This document shows, piece after piece, positions 50,453 to 60,609 of a DNA stretch of 64,000 nt. The stretch's first letter is position 1, and the number at the start of each line of letters is the position of its first letter. Under the pieces are notes generated by a model that did not search any database, was not told the DNA's origin, and saw only the letters and a list, made by a program, of their open reading frames with translations. Source of the DNA: Zanthoxylum bungeanum (taxonomy: Eukaryota; Streptophyta; Magnoliopsida; Sapindales; Rutaceae); NCBI GenBank assembly GCA_019454045.1, contig SKCR01006514.1:62001-126000 (forward strand), in the 5' to 3' direction. Position numbers and translations under genes: made by a program.

Positions 50453-53142
50453 ATGTCTACTGTGGGAAATTCAACAAATATATTTTGGCAAGAATGCCCA
50501 GTTGGGAGGATTGAAAGGCAGAAGCTACTTGACCAAAAGGGATGTGTTTTATGGATCACAGGTCTTAGCGGATCAGGTTCGTTTCAATATTGATTCTTTT
50601 AGTTTATTTCTTTCAAGCTGTCTTGTTGAACCTTGTGAAATGATTTTTTTGTAGCTCGATAGTTCATTTTCCAAAGATTCTGTTTGGTAAAATTATTTTA
50701 TGTTCATCTGACAAATATACTTGTTACATTATCCCGTTTTGAGACTTGAGTACTTTTGATTTCTATCCATATAGAGTTATTCGTTGGAGCAATAGAAAAG
50801 CCTGGAATTCATAACATAATCATTGAAGACATAATGCATTCATATAGCTAAATGATGATCTTGTGTTTCTAAGACTCAAAAGTGTCTCGTGATATCCAGA
50901 TTGTTCTCTATTACAATTAAAAAAAAGTTTCAATCTTTCAGGGAAAAGTACACTAGCATGCACAGTTAATAGGGAACTTTATACTAGGGGAAAGCTGTCT
51001 TATGTCCTTGATGGAGACAACCTTCGACATGGACTCAACAAAAATCTTGGTTTTAAAGCAGAAGATCGAACTGAGAATATACGTAGAGTTGGTAAGTCTG
51101 TTCTGAATTGACCTTTGATTGGAGTTTGGGTTAGGTGATCTTAACAGTTTAATTGTATAAAAATTTGTTTTCTCCCACCAGGCATAAAACTGTGTTGCAT
51201 TTTCATTAAAAACATGTTAGGTTCATGTTGTTCACTGTTCCAAATTGATTCTTTTGAAGTCATCGATACTGATCTGGAAGCGTCTATTGTTTTTAATTTT
51301 GATCACTATTAGACTTGTACTAATTTTTGCTCTTAATTTTCCTTTTCGTTTTTCTTTCCCCTGCAATTTAAGAAATTATAAGGACACTGAATGCTACATG
51401 CTATGTCTGCGTAGCCATTTTCTGTAGATAGCTGTTGCCTAAATGACTTAGCTGATGTAGGGGTCTCTATTTGGCTCTTCTAAATGCCTGCTTGTCCATA
51501 AATTACAAAGTTTTGGCTCATCTTCTCTAGAGCATTTGGTCTGCTATTAAGATTGTTTGTGTGCAACTTATTTAGATCCAGTTAATTCTGAATTATTAGT
51601 TTTCTATTATAGGAGAAGTAGCAAAACTTTTTGCCGATGCTGGTTTAATCTGCATTGCCAGTCTGATATCTCCATATAGACTAGACCGGGATGCTTGTCG
51701 TGCTATGTTGCCAGATTCAAACTTTATCGAGGCAAGACTTCTTGTGGATGTTTGTTATATACATAGATTTTGTCTGCATTATTTTAAGGGAATCCCATCT
51801 TACCAATAGATGTACAGGTTTTTATGAATATGCCACTGGAATTGTGCGAGGCAAGAGATGCAAAAGGCCTCTACAAACTCGCACGGGCCGGAAAGATCAA
51901 AGGTTTGCTGCCAAAATATACCTTCTGCAACTTTGAGAAATTAACACACAGAACTTTGATGCTTTTAACTTGAGTGAAGTTGAAATGGGGAATAGATTTG
52001 GCATCTGAAACCAACAATGGCACAATGCTCAGATCATTGACTGGTTGCACAGATTGCTCTCCTCATAAGATCGTGTCCTCTGCCTTACAATTACTAAGGA
52101 AATTGTCATTACATAAGGAGTCTTCTAGGTTGCTTAAAAAGGGGTATTATAGTGACATTTATGATTTGGTGTCTGCACCGTGAAGCTTGTTATGTCATCA
52201 TTTAGAGTTGGTGATAGTGCTAATCTTCCTCATCAGCTTATTGGAACTGCAACTAGTCATTTTCTCATATTTAAAATTCCTCCCCATGTTTTTCATAATT
52301 TCAAGGTGCACAATCAAATTATTTGGTAGGTATAGAGAGGGCACCTTTTTTTCTGGGTAAATAGGTCACATATCAACGATCTAATTGTTTCTCTTGTTGA
52401 TCATTCTCCTGCTATTATCCACCCTCATATAAACCATAGGGTTGGTCAGGTTTTTCCATATCATTGTGCCCACACCATTCAAGTTCCAGCTTCTTTTGAA
52501 ATTGTACATGCATTTCATACCACATGTTTGCTTCTGATCTGTCATAGGGAGGTTCTATTGGAGCGCCTCAAAACTTTCTCATTCTTGTACTTCCTGTTAT
52601 GGATTCTTTAGCTCGTCTGTCAGCTTCATACTTCATGATGTTCCAATTGATTAAGAATTTGCATTTGAACTTTGAGCCTACTTATATATATTCACAATAT
52701 TTGATGAAGAATGAGGAAACTGTAGAAATTAATTAACAACGGTGATTCTATAACACCTTGTCAAAATCCTAAATATTTCATTGGTATTTTTATTCTCTTA
52801 TGAAACTCTCTTAATGACCGACGGAAAGACTGAACCTTTGGTCCCTTACCAGTGATCATATTGTATTGCAGGTTTTACTGGAATAGATGATCCTTATGAA
52901 CCACCATTGAATTGTGAGGTATGTTTTGAGTTTACCGTTTGAAACTAATATGGTCATATAGTAATTCAATATTACAGCTGTCATATTACATCATATTTGA
53001 TGCTTTACAACACCTTGAATTGGATTTTGTCATTTCCCAGATAGAAATAAAGCAGAAAGATGGAGTTTGCCCCGCCCCGGATGCCATGGCAGGACAAGTA
53101 GTGTCTTATTTGGGGGAGAAAGGGTACCTACATTATCAGTGA
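50453..53142 (+). CDS. APK3: adenosine 5'-phosphosulfate (APS) kinase, cytosolic APK3-like
   Basis: Phosphorylates APS with ATP to give PAPS, the sulfate donor for sulfotransferases (glucosinolates, sulfated peptides and others). Coding exons 50453-50576, 50942-51091, 51613-51731, 51818-51902, 52872-52918 and 53041-53142: 627 nt, 208 residues. Visible: P-loop GLSGSGKST (about 37-45), [13 protein letters not shown]-binding segment, [17 protein letters not shown], the [18 protein letters not shown] loop and C-terminus EKGYLHYQ. The start [14 protein letters not shown] has no plastid transit peptide and matches the remembered start of Arabidopsis APK3, the cytosolic isoform. The third intron has a GC donor (GAG/GCAAGA at 51732) instead of GT. 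Phases require that junction, or an in-frame GT donor 12 bases later that would add four residues. Confidence 0.96.
51903..52871 (+). other. intron 5... fourth-to-fifth exon intron of APS kinase, unexplained content
   Basis: 969-bp intron between ..ARAGKIK and ..[11 protein letters not shown]. Its central part (51970-52660) is less AT-rich than the other introns, with an open frame reading [20 protein letters not shown] and other coding-like patches. It could be a fragment of an inserted retroelement, but no domain, terminal repeat or target duplication was recognised. Confidence 0.55.
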
Positions 53143-53628
53143 TCTGCTCTCTCTTCCAGTTTTCATTTTTCTGGGTAGCTCACACAGGAATATCTTACTT
53201 GAATCATAACCCCATCTGTCTTTTTGCTTCACCAGGCGCCATTTCTATCAAAGATTAGTATGAACCGAGTGCAATTAATTTGAAATAGGTATATGCTTCT
53301 TGTAATTTTTTTTTAAAATAACTAATAGATTTTCATATAGACATGATTTAAGGTTTGTTGGATACATTTTGTTGTGTCAGCAAGACCTGTAGTATTTGCC
53401 CATTATCAACATGGATTTTATTTCAATTTCTTATGTTTAGTTTGTAGTTACAGATCATTTAGAATTGTGTTTTAAGTTATATTATGGAAGTGCTTCAGCA
53501 CATAGTTTAATGTCTCCATTCAAAGTTCCAAATTGCTTTTGAAAAATCAAAAGTGTTTATTTTATTTTATTTTATTTTTTGTCTATGTTGTACTGATTTA
53601 TTGAAATAGATAGAAGTGTTTTCTTTTT
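53143..53628 (+). other. 3' untranslated/downstream region of APS kinase
   Basis: Downstream of the stop codon. No canonical AATAAA near the stop was noted; the AT-rich DNA around 53290-53470 is the likely end region. No gene. Confidence 0.4.
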
Positions 53629-53810
53629 TAAGTCCCCAAGAGACTTGTCTTGGTGGTGTAGGGTTCAGGATCTCATATTGAGGTCTTGGGTTCGAATCCA
53701 GAGAGTGCGTTTCTTGTAAGAGCCTGGGACAGCCGGAGGTTTTACCTGCTCCGCTTAAGCCTCGGAAGGGATGATTTGACGGTGAGATTTCAAATTAGAA
53801 AAGTACCTAA
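53629..53810 (+). mobile_element. tRNA-derived SINE, copy 6
   Basis: GACTTGTCTTGGTGGTGTAG, GGGTTCGAATCCAG (perfect box B), TTTCTTGTAAGAGCCTGGG, ACAGCCGGAGGTTTTACCTG, CTCCGCTTAAGCCTCGGAAG and GACGGTGAGATTTC. One of the best-preserved copies in sequence, but its tail is lost and the target duplication is not visible. Confidence 0.92.
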
Positions 53811-54654
53811 ATATTTGATGAAGAAGCTATTTTCTTGAAGAAGAAGGTTTCTCAAGTGCTTTATTCATATTAACTCCAAAAAAAAAAAAAAAAAAAAAAC
53901 AATCACAATTTTTAAGATAATAAAAGATGAATTATTATTCTCAATGCCTAATATGACTTGATTTTAGTGATTTACATAAATTGACACAAATTTTTTTTCA
54001 CTTAATGTTGAATATAAGGTAAAAATCAGTTTAAGTAAAAAAATAATAATTTAATAATGAAGTTTTAATTGAATCATTTAAACTTCATTTTCAAAACTAC
54101 CTTACACAATTAATTTATTTCCTAACACATAAAAGTCTAATTAGAGAGGTTTGCCTCTACATCAAACGTAATGACCCGAACTGAAAGTAGGGATAGCAAA
54201 ATTCATTTACTAAACGAATCCTAATATCAAGATTCTTATTCGATTCGTTGACTAAACGAATCGAATACGAATATTCGTTGAGTCATGATTTATTTAATAA
54301 CATAAATTACTATATTTTATATTAATTCTTTAAAAATATATACATATTTCATATTTCATATGTAATTAATATATTTAATGGCTCACCAAATATCGATAAT
54401 ATTATTTTTCTATCATAATTAGCCATAACTTCTCAAATTTTAATTCAAAAATAACAATAACTAGCAAAAGAAAATAATAAAACTAATCTTAAACAAATCA
54501 ATGAGTTTAAATTCATATTTGATTCGTTTATTAAACGAATCGAATCGAATCAACCCATTTATTAAACGAATCAAAATTTTCAAACTCAGAGTCGTTTTAC
54601 AATAAATCGAATCGAATGAATAAACGAATTATACTCCAAATTGCTACCCTTGGC
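53811..54654. repeat. intergenic with CGAATC-rich repeat
   Basis: From 54200 to 54620 the words AAACGAATCGAAT and ATTCGATTCGTT recur in both orientations at both ends of an AT-rich core. The ends (54205-54290 and 54515-54625) are imperfect inverted copies, which suggests an AT-cored foldback element. The start (53811-54190) is plain AT-rich with an A-run at 53878-53899. Confidence 0.5.
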
Positions 54655-55715
54655 CTATATGACTATTTTTGAAGATCGTTCTGTAATATTCCAAAACCCC
54701 ACGTTCTACCGAACTGAACTAAGAGCGCTTTCTTATCACAACGGAAAAGACTGGAAGCCGACATTCTCGCTTCCGCTCGTCCACCGCCGCTCGCGCGGGT
54801 GCTTCCCTCTAAGGCGGAACGCTCCCCTACCGATGCATTTTTACATCCTATCCGGATCGACGAGAAAAAGAAAAGAAAACGATCAAGAAGATTTTCTTTG
54901 TCCGCAACCGCATCACCAAGGTCTTCCTTGTCATTTTGTGACAAAGGAAAGGCATGAATGAAGGACTCTTTCCTCAAGATCTATTTTTCTATCTATGTCA
55001 ACGAGAGATCCTATTCTATGAAATTTATCTCATCATCGACGAAATCTCTTTACTATAGCTCGAATCGAAGCTTGCCCCGTGTATTGGGTCGAAACTCCTC
55101 CCCTTCCGTATTTCCCGATCACTGGAAGCAATCTTCACTGGCACAAGGATCTCCTCACAGCAACCTCCACTACAATAGAACCCGACAATGAGTTTACGAG
55201 GGCTTCGAGTAGTGCGAGATAGGCTAATCACCAGACTGCTCTGGAATAGGTTAATCGCCGGAGACAAGAACGAGTTAATCTAGTTTCGAGAACATGCCTT
55301 CTTACTATAGGGCGTAGAGTTTCTAAGTGAAGGCAAGCGCAACTATAATTATCTATTTCATATCCTCCCTGTCAGCAAGGCAGGTCCAGGGCTCAAGTGA
55401 TTCACCGAAGCGACGAGACATTGAAAGCTGCTTTTTCAAGTGTCAGTAGCGGGACGTTCTGTCAATCGGGGAAGGTTTTTGGTGACAACACCTGGAGATA
55501 TCAGAAGTGAGAATGCTGACATGAGTAACGAGTTCCCGAAAGGATAAGGGGTATTGCCTGCCCAGTTCTGGAATTCACAACTACGAGATTCACATCTTAT
55601 TTTAGCGGCAACCAAAGCCATTTTTTAACCTTTCTTAAGCTCAGAGCAGAGTAGCTGGAAGTACAGTATAATAATGAGTCTAGCGACCAGGAAGATCTCA
55701 AAGGCGGAGATGGTA
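54655..55715. other. nuclear insertion of mitochondrial DNA (NUMT)
   Basis: An abrupt change to GC-richer, non-repetitive sequence of plant mitochondrial style. A segment at 55411-55531 is clearly part of the mitochondrial large-subunit rRNA gene. The remainder (for example ACCGAACTGAACTAAGAGCG, CCGCCGCTCGCGCGGG) I read as mitochondrial intergenic or rearranged sequence, but could not assign to a gene. Open frames on both strands are not recognisable proteins. The insertion ends near 55715, where a foldback MITE begins. Confidence 0.7.
55411..55531 (+). pseudogene. rrn26: mitochondrial 26S rRNA (rrn26) fragment
   Basis: About 120 bp match the conserved bacterial/mitochondrial 23S-type rRNA region: GTCAGTAGCGGGACGTTCTG, TCGGGGAAGG, CACCTGGAGATATCAGAAGT and GAGAATGCTGACATGAGTAA. 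The corresponding bacterial text is GGTATCAGAAGTGCGAATGC. The conserved sequence stops abruptly after GAGTAACGA, where the gene should continue, so this is a rearranged, non-functional piece. Confidence 0.85.
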
Positions 55716-55723
55716 CTTTAAAA

Positions 55724-55881
55724 AAAAAAGAGGAAATGATATGTATACTTAAATTTATCCCAAAAATTTTCCCTAACGTCTCACTGTAGCCACAGTGAAT
55801 TGCGGCAAATCACTGTAGCTACAGTGAGACGTTCGGGAAAATTTTCGGGATAAGTTAAGTATAAGTATCATTGCTCTTTTT
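55724..55881. mobile_element. foldback MITE with CACTGTAG hairpin core
   Basis: Left arm AAAAAGAGGAAATGATATGT..AATTTTCCCTAACGTCTCACTGTAG and right arm CTACAGTGAGACGTTCGGGAAAATT..ATCATTGCTCTTTTT are inverted copies of about 65 bp. The core is a double CACTGTAG/CTACAGTG palindrome around AATTGCGGCAAAT. Length about 158 bp. It adjoins the mitochondrial insertion. Target duplication not clear. Confidence 0.88.
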
Positions 55882-56172
55882 GAAATAACATATATTTTTG
55901 GTCAAACTTTAAGGATATAGGTGATATTTCCCAGAAAAAAAAAAGAAAGAAAGAAAGAAAGAAAGAAAATCAACTAAAAGGAAACGTTTTAAAATTCCCA
56001 TTTGAAAACAAAACAACAGCCAAAAAAAGACCAGAGAACAGATAAAAATATTATTAATATTAATATTATTATTATTATTCATCATCGGCATCATCAGAAT
56101 CAAAAAGCAAAAAGCTGGAAAGAAAGCGGAAGCGGAAGCGGAAACGGAAACGGAAACGGAAACGGAAAAGCG
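55882..56172 (+). promoter_or_regulatory. upstream region of the small ORF, GGAARC repeats
   Basis: Contains a GAAA microsatellite (55943-55967), an ATT/TAA run (56046-56078) and a hexanucleotide run of GGAAGC/GGAAAC (about 56123-56166) that ends seven bases before the ATG. The last would be in the leader. No TATA box assigned. Confidence 0.5.
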
Positions 56173-56409
56173 ATGGTGTTGAACAGCTCAGTGGTATTAA
56201 AAATTGCAAACGTATCAGCAAACGCATGCCAATACATAGCCTGTAATCCCGAGAGATTGCCCGCTGACCAAGTCTTCAATCTCCTCTGTTGCCTCCCTCT
56301 CCGCTATTTCCGCCGCCTCTTCCTCTCCTTTTGGACCCACAACAACGACTATATCCCCTCCTCCTCTTTCTCCGATCAAGACTCCGGCGAAGACTCTCAT
56401 TCCGATTGA
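56173..56409 (+). CDS. small hypothetical protein, 78 residues
   Basis: ATG at 56173 opens an uninterrupted 79-codon frame beginning MVLNSSVVLKIANVSANACQ and ending SDQDSGEDSHSD. The first two thirds contain two cysteine-bearing segments (YIACNPERLP, FNLLCCLPLRYFRRLF) that look amphipathic to weakly hydrophobic; the tail is acidic and serine-rich. I do not recognise the family. The composition is protein-like, not low complexity, and the position between APS kinase and the DUF1639 gene fits a small conserved gene. The frame stays open upstream through the GGAARC repeat, but no better ATG is there. A real gene is likely, not proven. Confidence 0.6.
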   Translation: MVLNSSVVLKIANVSANACQYIACNPERLPADQVFNLLCCLPLRYFRRLFLSFWTHNNDYIPSSSFSDQDSGEDSHSD

Positions 56410-57514
56410 TTTCCCAGTTCTCTTTTTATTTTCCCATGGTGGGTCTTTTTTCGTAATTCCATTTGTTGTGTATGTTTTGAGTTTGAAGATGAAGATTTAT
56501 GAATTTACTCTTATTTTTGTTCTGAAATTTGTAGATTCAGAGATAATTGGAGAACCTTTTTTTTTAAAAAAAAAAAAAAATTGATTGGTTTGATTTTATT
56601 TATTTATTTTTTTAAAAAATTCCATTAATAAATTCATTCACCTACTATATATTCATTAAATCAAATTTATTTACTTATAAAATATATTTATTAAATCAAA
56701 TTCATTCACCTTCTAACAAACAATAAATACATTCATTCAATTAATTTCCTTTACCAACCAAAAACACTAAATATTTGAAAGTTTCAAAATATGATTGTAT
56801 CCGGGTGAAAAATGGAATTTGTAAAATTCGACTTCAGGTCGAGTTAAATTTAAACCAGGTCGAAGTACTTAGTTTTATTGAAGCCGGACTCGAATATAAA
56901 ATACATCTGAATTTGGGATTTATTTATGAAAGAAATTTTAAATGTATTTTAATTTATTTATTTTTAAAACTACTCCTACCATTATGGAAATATTTGAACA
57001 GTTCGTTTTATGGATAAAGATGATGGAGTTGCCAACAAATGTTACTAAAGATATCCATAATTTACCTTTTTTTTTTTTTTTTTAATACTTCCTCAGTCAC
57101 TTGAGAATTAGTGTTTTAAAATTCAGACCGATCTATCGATTTAATCTGACAAGAGGGTTAAAGGTCAGATGTTCGATCGAGGTTTAATCGAGATCAACGC
57201 GGGGTCAGTGTTCTAACCATATTTTTATTATTTTGAACAAAATGTAAAAAACAAATTTTTTTTTTTAAAAAAAAAAAAAACAAGGACTAAAAACCACCAA
57301 ACTTGGATCGGGTCATCAGTTTAGCGGTTGAACCGGCCAGTTCGATAGTTTTCGACCGATTCAATCCCATTCGGTTTTTAGGGAGTCACTCGGACATGAC
57401 ATTGGATCGGGTCCCGGTTCAACTGGTCCGGGTTTTTAATCAATGTTTGAGATGAGACGCCGATGTTTCCAGGATTACACATATTGATTTTGAATTAGCA
57501 TCTATAATGAATTT
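56410..57514 (+). other. downstream of the small ORF, with possible 3'-UTR intron and a MITE
   Basis: AT-rich with long A/T runs. 57100-57450 carries GGTTGAACCGGCCAGTTCGA and CCGGTTCAACTGGTCCGGG in inverted relation, typical of a diverged foldback MITE. A good acceptor TTTCATTTTCAG lies at 57768-57779, after the next SINE, so a long 3'-UTR intron of the small gene is possible. No ORF of known type. Confidence 0.45.
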
Positions 57515-57686
57515 TGTTCCCAAAGGGTGTGAGGCTCAGGATCTGACCTTTAGGTCATGAGTTCGAATCCAATGAGTGCGTTTCTTATAAGAGTCTGAGA
57601 CAGCCAGAAGTTTTATCTGCTCCGCTTAAACATGGAAGGGATGGTTTGGCTGCGGAATTTCCAACGATTTAAAAAAAAAAAAAAAC
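57515..57686 (+). mobile_element. tRNA-derived SINE, copy 7, box A partly deleted
   Basis: CCCAAAGGGTGTGAGGCTCAGG (the GACTTGGTGGTGTAG part is lost), GAGTTCGAATCCAATGAGTG, TTTCTTATAAGAGTCTGAGA, ATCTGCTCCGCTTAAACATG, GGAATTTCCAACGATTT and an A-tail. Without an intact box A it could not be transcribed by Pol III. Confidence 0.9.
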
Positions 57687-57779
57687 TCTGATGAATTTGC
57701 TTTTTGTGTTGTATTAGCATTTCTAACACGATTTTGCATAATCAATGCTTATTTATATTTGTTGTGCTTTCATTTTCAG

Positions 57780-58120
57780 AATTCAGCAAAAGAGGAATAC
57801 TAAACTGCAAAAGTTGATACTACAGCTCAGTTTCCAAGCCTGTTACTTTTACCAAACTGGTGCCTTTTCTGTGTCATCTTATGGTTGGATATATATATAC
57901 AGAGATACAATATCCTGCAACAGAATTGCTTAAAATGCTTGAGCATAAATTGATGACACCTCCTGCTCCTTGGCACATATATGTGCCAATTGGATTATCA
58001 TTACCAACTTGCCTTTATTGTGACCTTCCTTTTGGGCAGGTTCCTGTATCACATCACAATCACTTTCAAGGGAATGCACAGATTGAGTCTGAATGAGCTT
58101 TTTAATAAAACATTAACTAC
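57780..58120 (+). other. possible terminal exon (3' UTR) of the small gene
   Basis: Follows a strong acceptor (TTGTGCTTTCATTTTCAG) and contains AATAAA at 58103-58108 near its end. An internal frame reads PPAPWHIYVPIGLSLPTCLY and ends at 58096; I do not recognise it. It may be untranslated exon of the 56.2-kb gene or an eroded separate gene. Confidence 0.4.
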
Positions 58121-58332
58121 TTAAGATAAGAACCACAATTAGGGACATTTCGGCCACAATCATGTATAGCAAAGTCATATATGTATGGATTAATTTAGTA
58201 AATGCATAAGCATATGATTAATTTTGTTAGAAACACTGAAGGGTTCCCTTTATTGCTTCTTGATATGTTAAGATTACATTTGATATATAGATATGATTTT
58301 CTATTGATTGAATAAGATAAGATGATTCCCAA

Positions 58333-58505
58333 CGGACGTGACTTAGTGGTGTATGTGAGATTCTGAGTTCGAATCCAGATGATGTGTTTCTTGTAAGAGT
58401 CTGGCGCAGTTAGAGATTTTACTTGTTCCGCTTAAGCCCGAAAGAAGTGATTTGACAGCAAGATTTCCAACGATTTATAAAAAAGAAAAAGAAGAAGAAG
58501 AAGAA
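58333..58505 (+). mobile_element. tRNA-derived SINE, copy 8, GAA tail
   Basis: GGACGTGACTTAGTGGTGTA, GAGTTCGAATCCAGATGATG, GTTTCTTGTAAGAGTCTGG, TTGTTCCGCTTAAGCCCGAA, AGATTTCCAACGATTTAT and a tail of AAAAGAAAAAG expanded into (GAA)n. It lacks about 20 bp between box A and box B. Confidence 0.9.
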
Positions 58506-59326
58506 GAAGAAGATTAGTATCCTCTATCATGTGTTAGATATTGAGAAGATAAGATGTTAGGTTAAAAGACTTGAACTTATCCAACAATCATTAGCAGTCA
58601 CTAACAACTGTCTGTCAGTACTTTGAAAGAACTGGTGGAGTTGAGGCTGAGCATAAACCTAAATATTCAGATTTCAAATTTGGTAATGATATTTTGTGTT
58701 AGATTGAAATGATTTATCATGTGCATTCCTGAAGAGGCTAAGCTTCTATTATTGGTAAATAGTAGTAGTAGAGCTCCTGTACTTGTACAGATTTTGATTA
58801 TTTTTTAGGCCTGCAAAAGGAAACAGCATTGCCAAAGTTACCCACGTCCCACAGATTATGCTCCATAATCTAATATTGGATATTGGGAGCATGACAGAGG
58901 AATCTAAAGAGCCCACAGCACCAAGATTGTGTCAGTTTACAGAAGCAAATTGATTCTGAACATAAAAATGGGGATGAGAAAATTATTCATCTTCTCATTG
59001 ATAAAAATGAAATCCTACTACTACTTACTATACAACAAACCCACAAGAGAGACTGTTGAATGTTGATTTTCTGCCCTTTTTATATATATGGCCCCTATGA
59101 AGCACTAATAAACAACTCAAATTACAAACAAACTTTCAAAAAAAATTCAAAAGAAAGTTCTTCTGCAGCTTCATCACATGTTTCATTCTGAATCACTTTC
59201 CATGCTTCCCATGGCCTTTAATCCTCTTGGCCTCTGCATTATATGGCAACAAAAAGAGCTAAATCACAACCCATCACCTGTCTTTACCCAGAAAAGAGAA
59301 AAGAAAAACAAGGAAAAAAAAATGAA
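58506..59326. other. intergenic and 3' region of the DUF1639 gene
   Basis: No gene. The part next to 59326 is the likely 3' untranslated region of the minus-strand DUF1639 gene. Confidence 0.45.
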
Positions 59327-60609
59327 TCAACCAAAACTAATAATTGTTACCTTCTTAGAGCTTTTCTTCTCCCTAACTTCATATCTCTCTTGGCACATAT
59401 CAGTCAACCAAGCCCCGGGACTCACCAACTGCCACCAACCAACACAAATAATTTTAAAAAATTTAACTACAAGCAAACAAACCCAGTGAATAAATTCAAT
59501 TTGTTGTTAATTTTTCAATCACCAATTGTTAAAAATAATAATAATAATGTTTGCATAACTTACAAGCAAGCTTCTTTGAATAATCTTGGCTCTCTTTTTA
59601 GGTCTTTGAGGAGGCTTGCAACCTTTCATGGCCAAAAAATCTTCTTCTTTCTCTTTGTTGGACAAAGCAATGTATAGCTTAGGCCAAACAACCAATTTTT
59701 TATCCTCTCCATTGTTTGCATCCATCGAAACCTTGCCATTTTCATCTGCTAAACCAGCCGCAGATCCTCTTGTGGTGTAATATCTGTCTTCCTTCTCAGG
59801 CGAGGATGATTTTCGGTTCTCGTTTGAACCTGATCGGAGAATTGTACCCTCAGAATTTCTGTAAGCAAACATAAAAACAATTAGATTTCCGGTTAATTAA
59901 CATTTTGGATCATCCATTAGTCACTGTTAACAAATCAAAACTCAACCTCATATAAAATTCTTATACATCAACATCCCCCTTTACTCTTTACTTCTCCTTT
60001 AATTTTCTGTTTTATGTTTCTCAGCAACCAAACAGAAATTACAAGAAAAGCTTCAATCTCTCATGAAAATAATCCATTGATTTCGAACAAAAACCCTCCA
60101 CCCAAAAGCCAAAATAATCAAATGCTGGCCTTTCAATTTTCTCATTTAAAAAAAAAAATCATAACTTGTATGCTACTTTCTTCTGTTTTCTCAGCAACCA
60201 AACAAAAAAAGATGACAACAAAACAAAACAAAAACAGATTTCACAAAAATCCATGAAATTCTCAATTGCTTGGCTCCTCAGGCCAATTAGAAATCAAATC
60301 AACACTTGAAAACTTCAAAAATATATATATATATATTTTTTTTTAAAAATTCAGAAATGTGAGGAATGAATCATCTGACCTAGTGAGACGAGTGGAGGTA
60401 ACTTTGTCAGAGGAAGAGAGCAAACATCGATCTATACGAGATGTGATTTTCCGGCGAATGACACCGTTGGATTTGTGAGAAAGCTTTTGTGGGTCCTTCA
60501 CTCTCACGCATCTAAGTCTCTTTTTGTTTCCCCACTGTAAGAAAAATTCTGGCTCCATTGATATTGATGATGATTTACTAGCTCTTTGACTCCTCTCTTC
60601 TTTCTCCAT
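59327..60609 (-). CDS. DUF1639 family protein
   Basis: Plant-specific protein of unknown function. Coding exons in transcript order: 60609-60380, 59858-59564 and 59428-59327; 627 nt, 208 residues. The diagnostic DUF1639 block is clear at about 133-199: VVWPKLYIALSNKEKEEDFL, AMKG, PPQRPKKRAKIIQRSLL, then PGAWLTDMCQERYEVREKK. The basic PQRPKKRAK could serve as a nuclear signal. The N-terminal half is serine- and lysine-rich and poorly conserved, with MEPEFFLQWGNKKRLRC near the start, a WGNRKRLRC-like motif of the family. Both coding introns are GT-AG with consistent phase. ATG at 60609 chosen because a likely acceptor (GGTTGTAG) lies two bases before it; an in-frame ATG pair further upstream (60654) would then be intronic. 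Confidence 0.93.

Noticed and set aside
54641..55267. Several 77-106-residue frames on both strands in the mitochondrial insertion
   Set aside because: No known mitochondrial protein recognised, no start context; GC-richer DNA simply has fewer stops.
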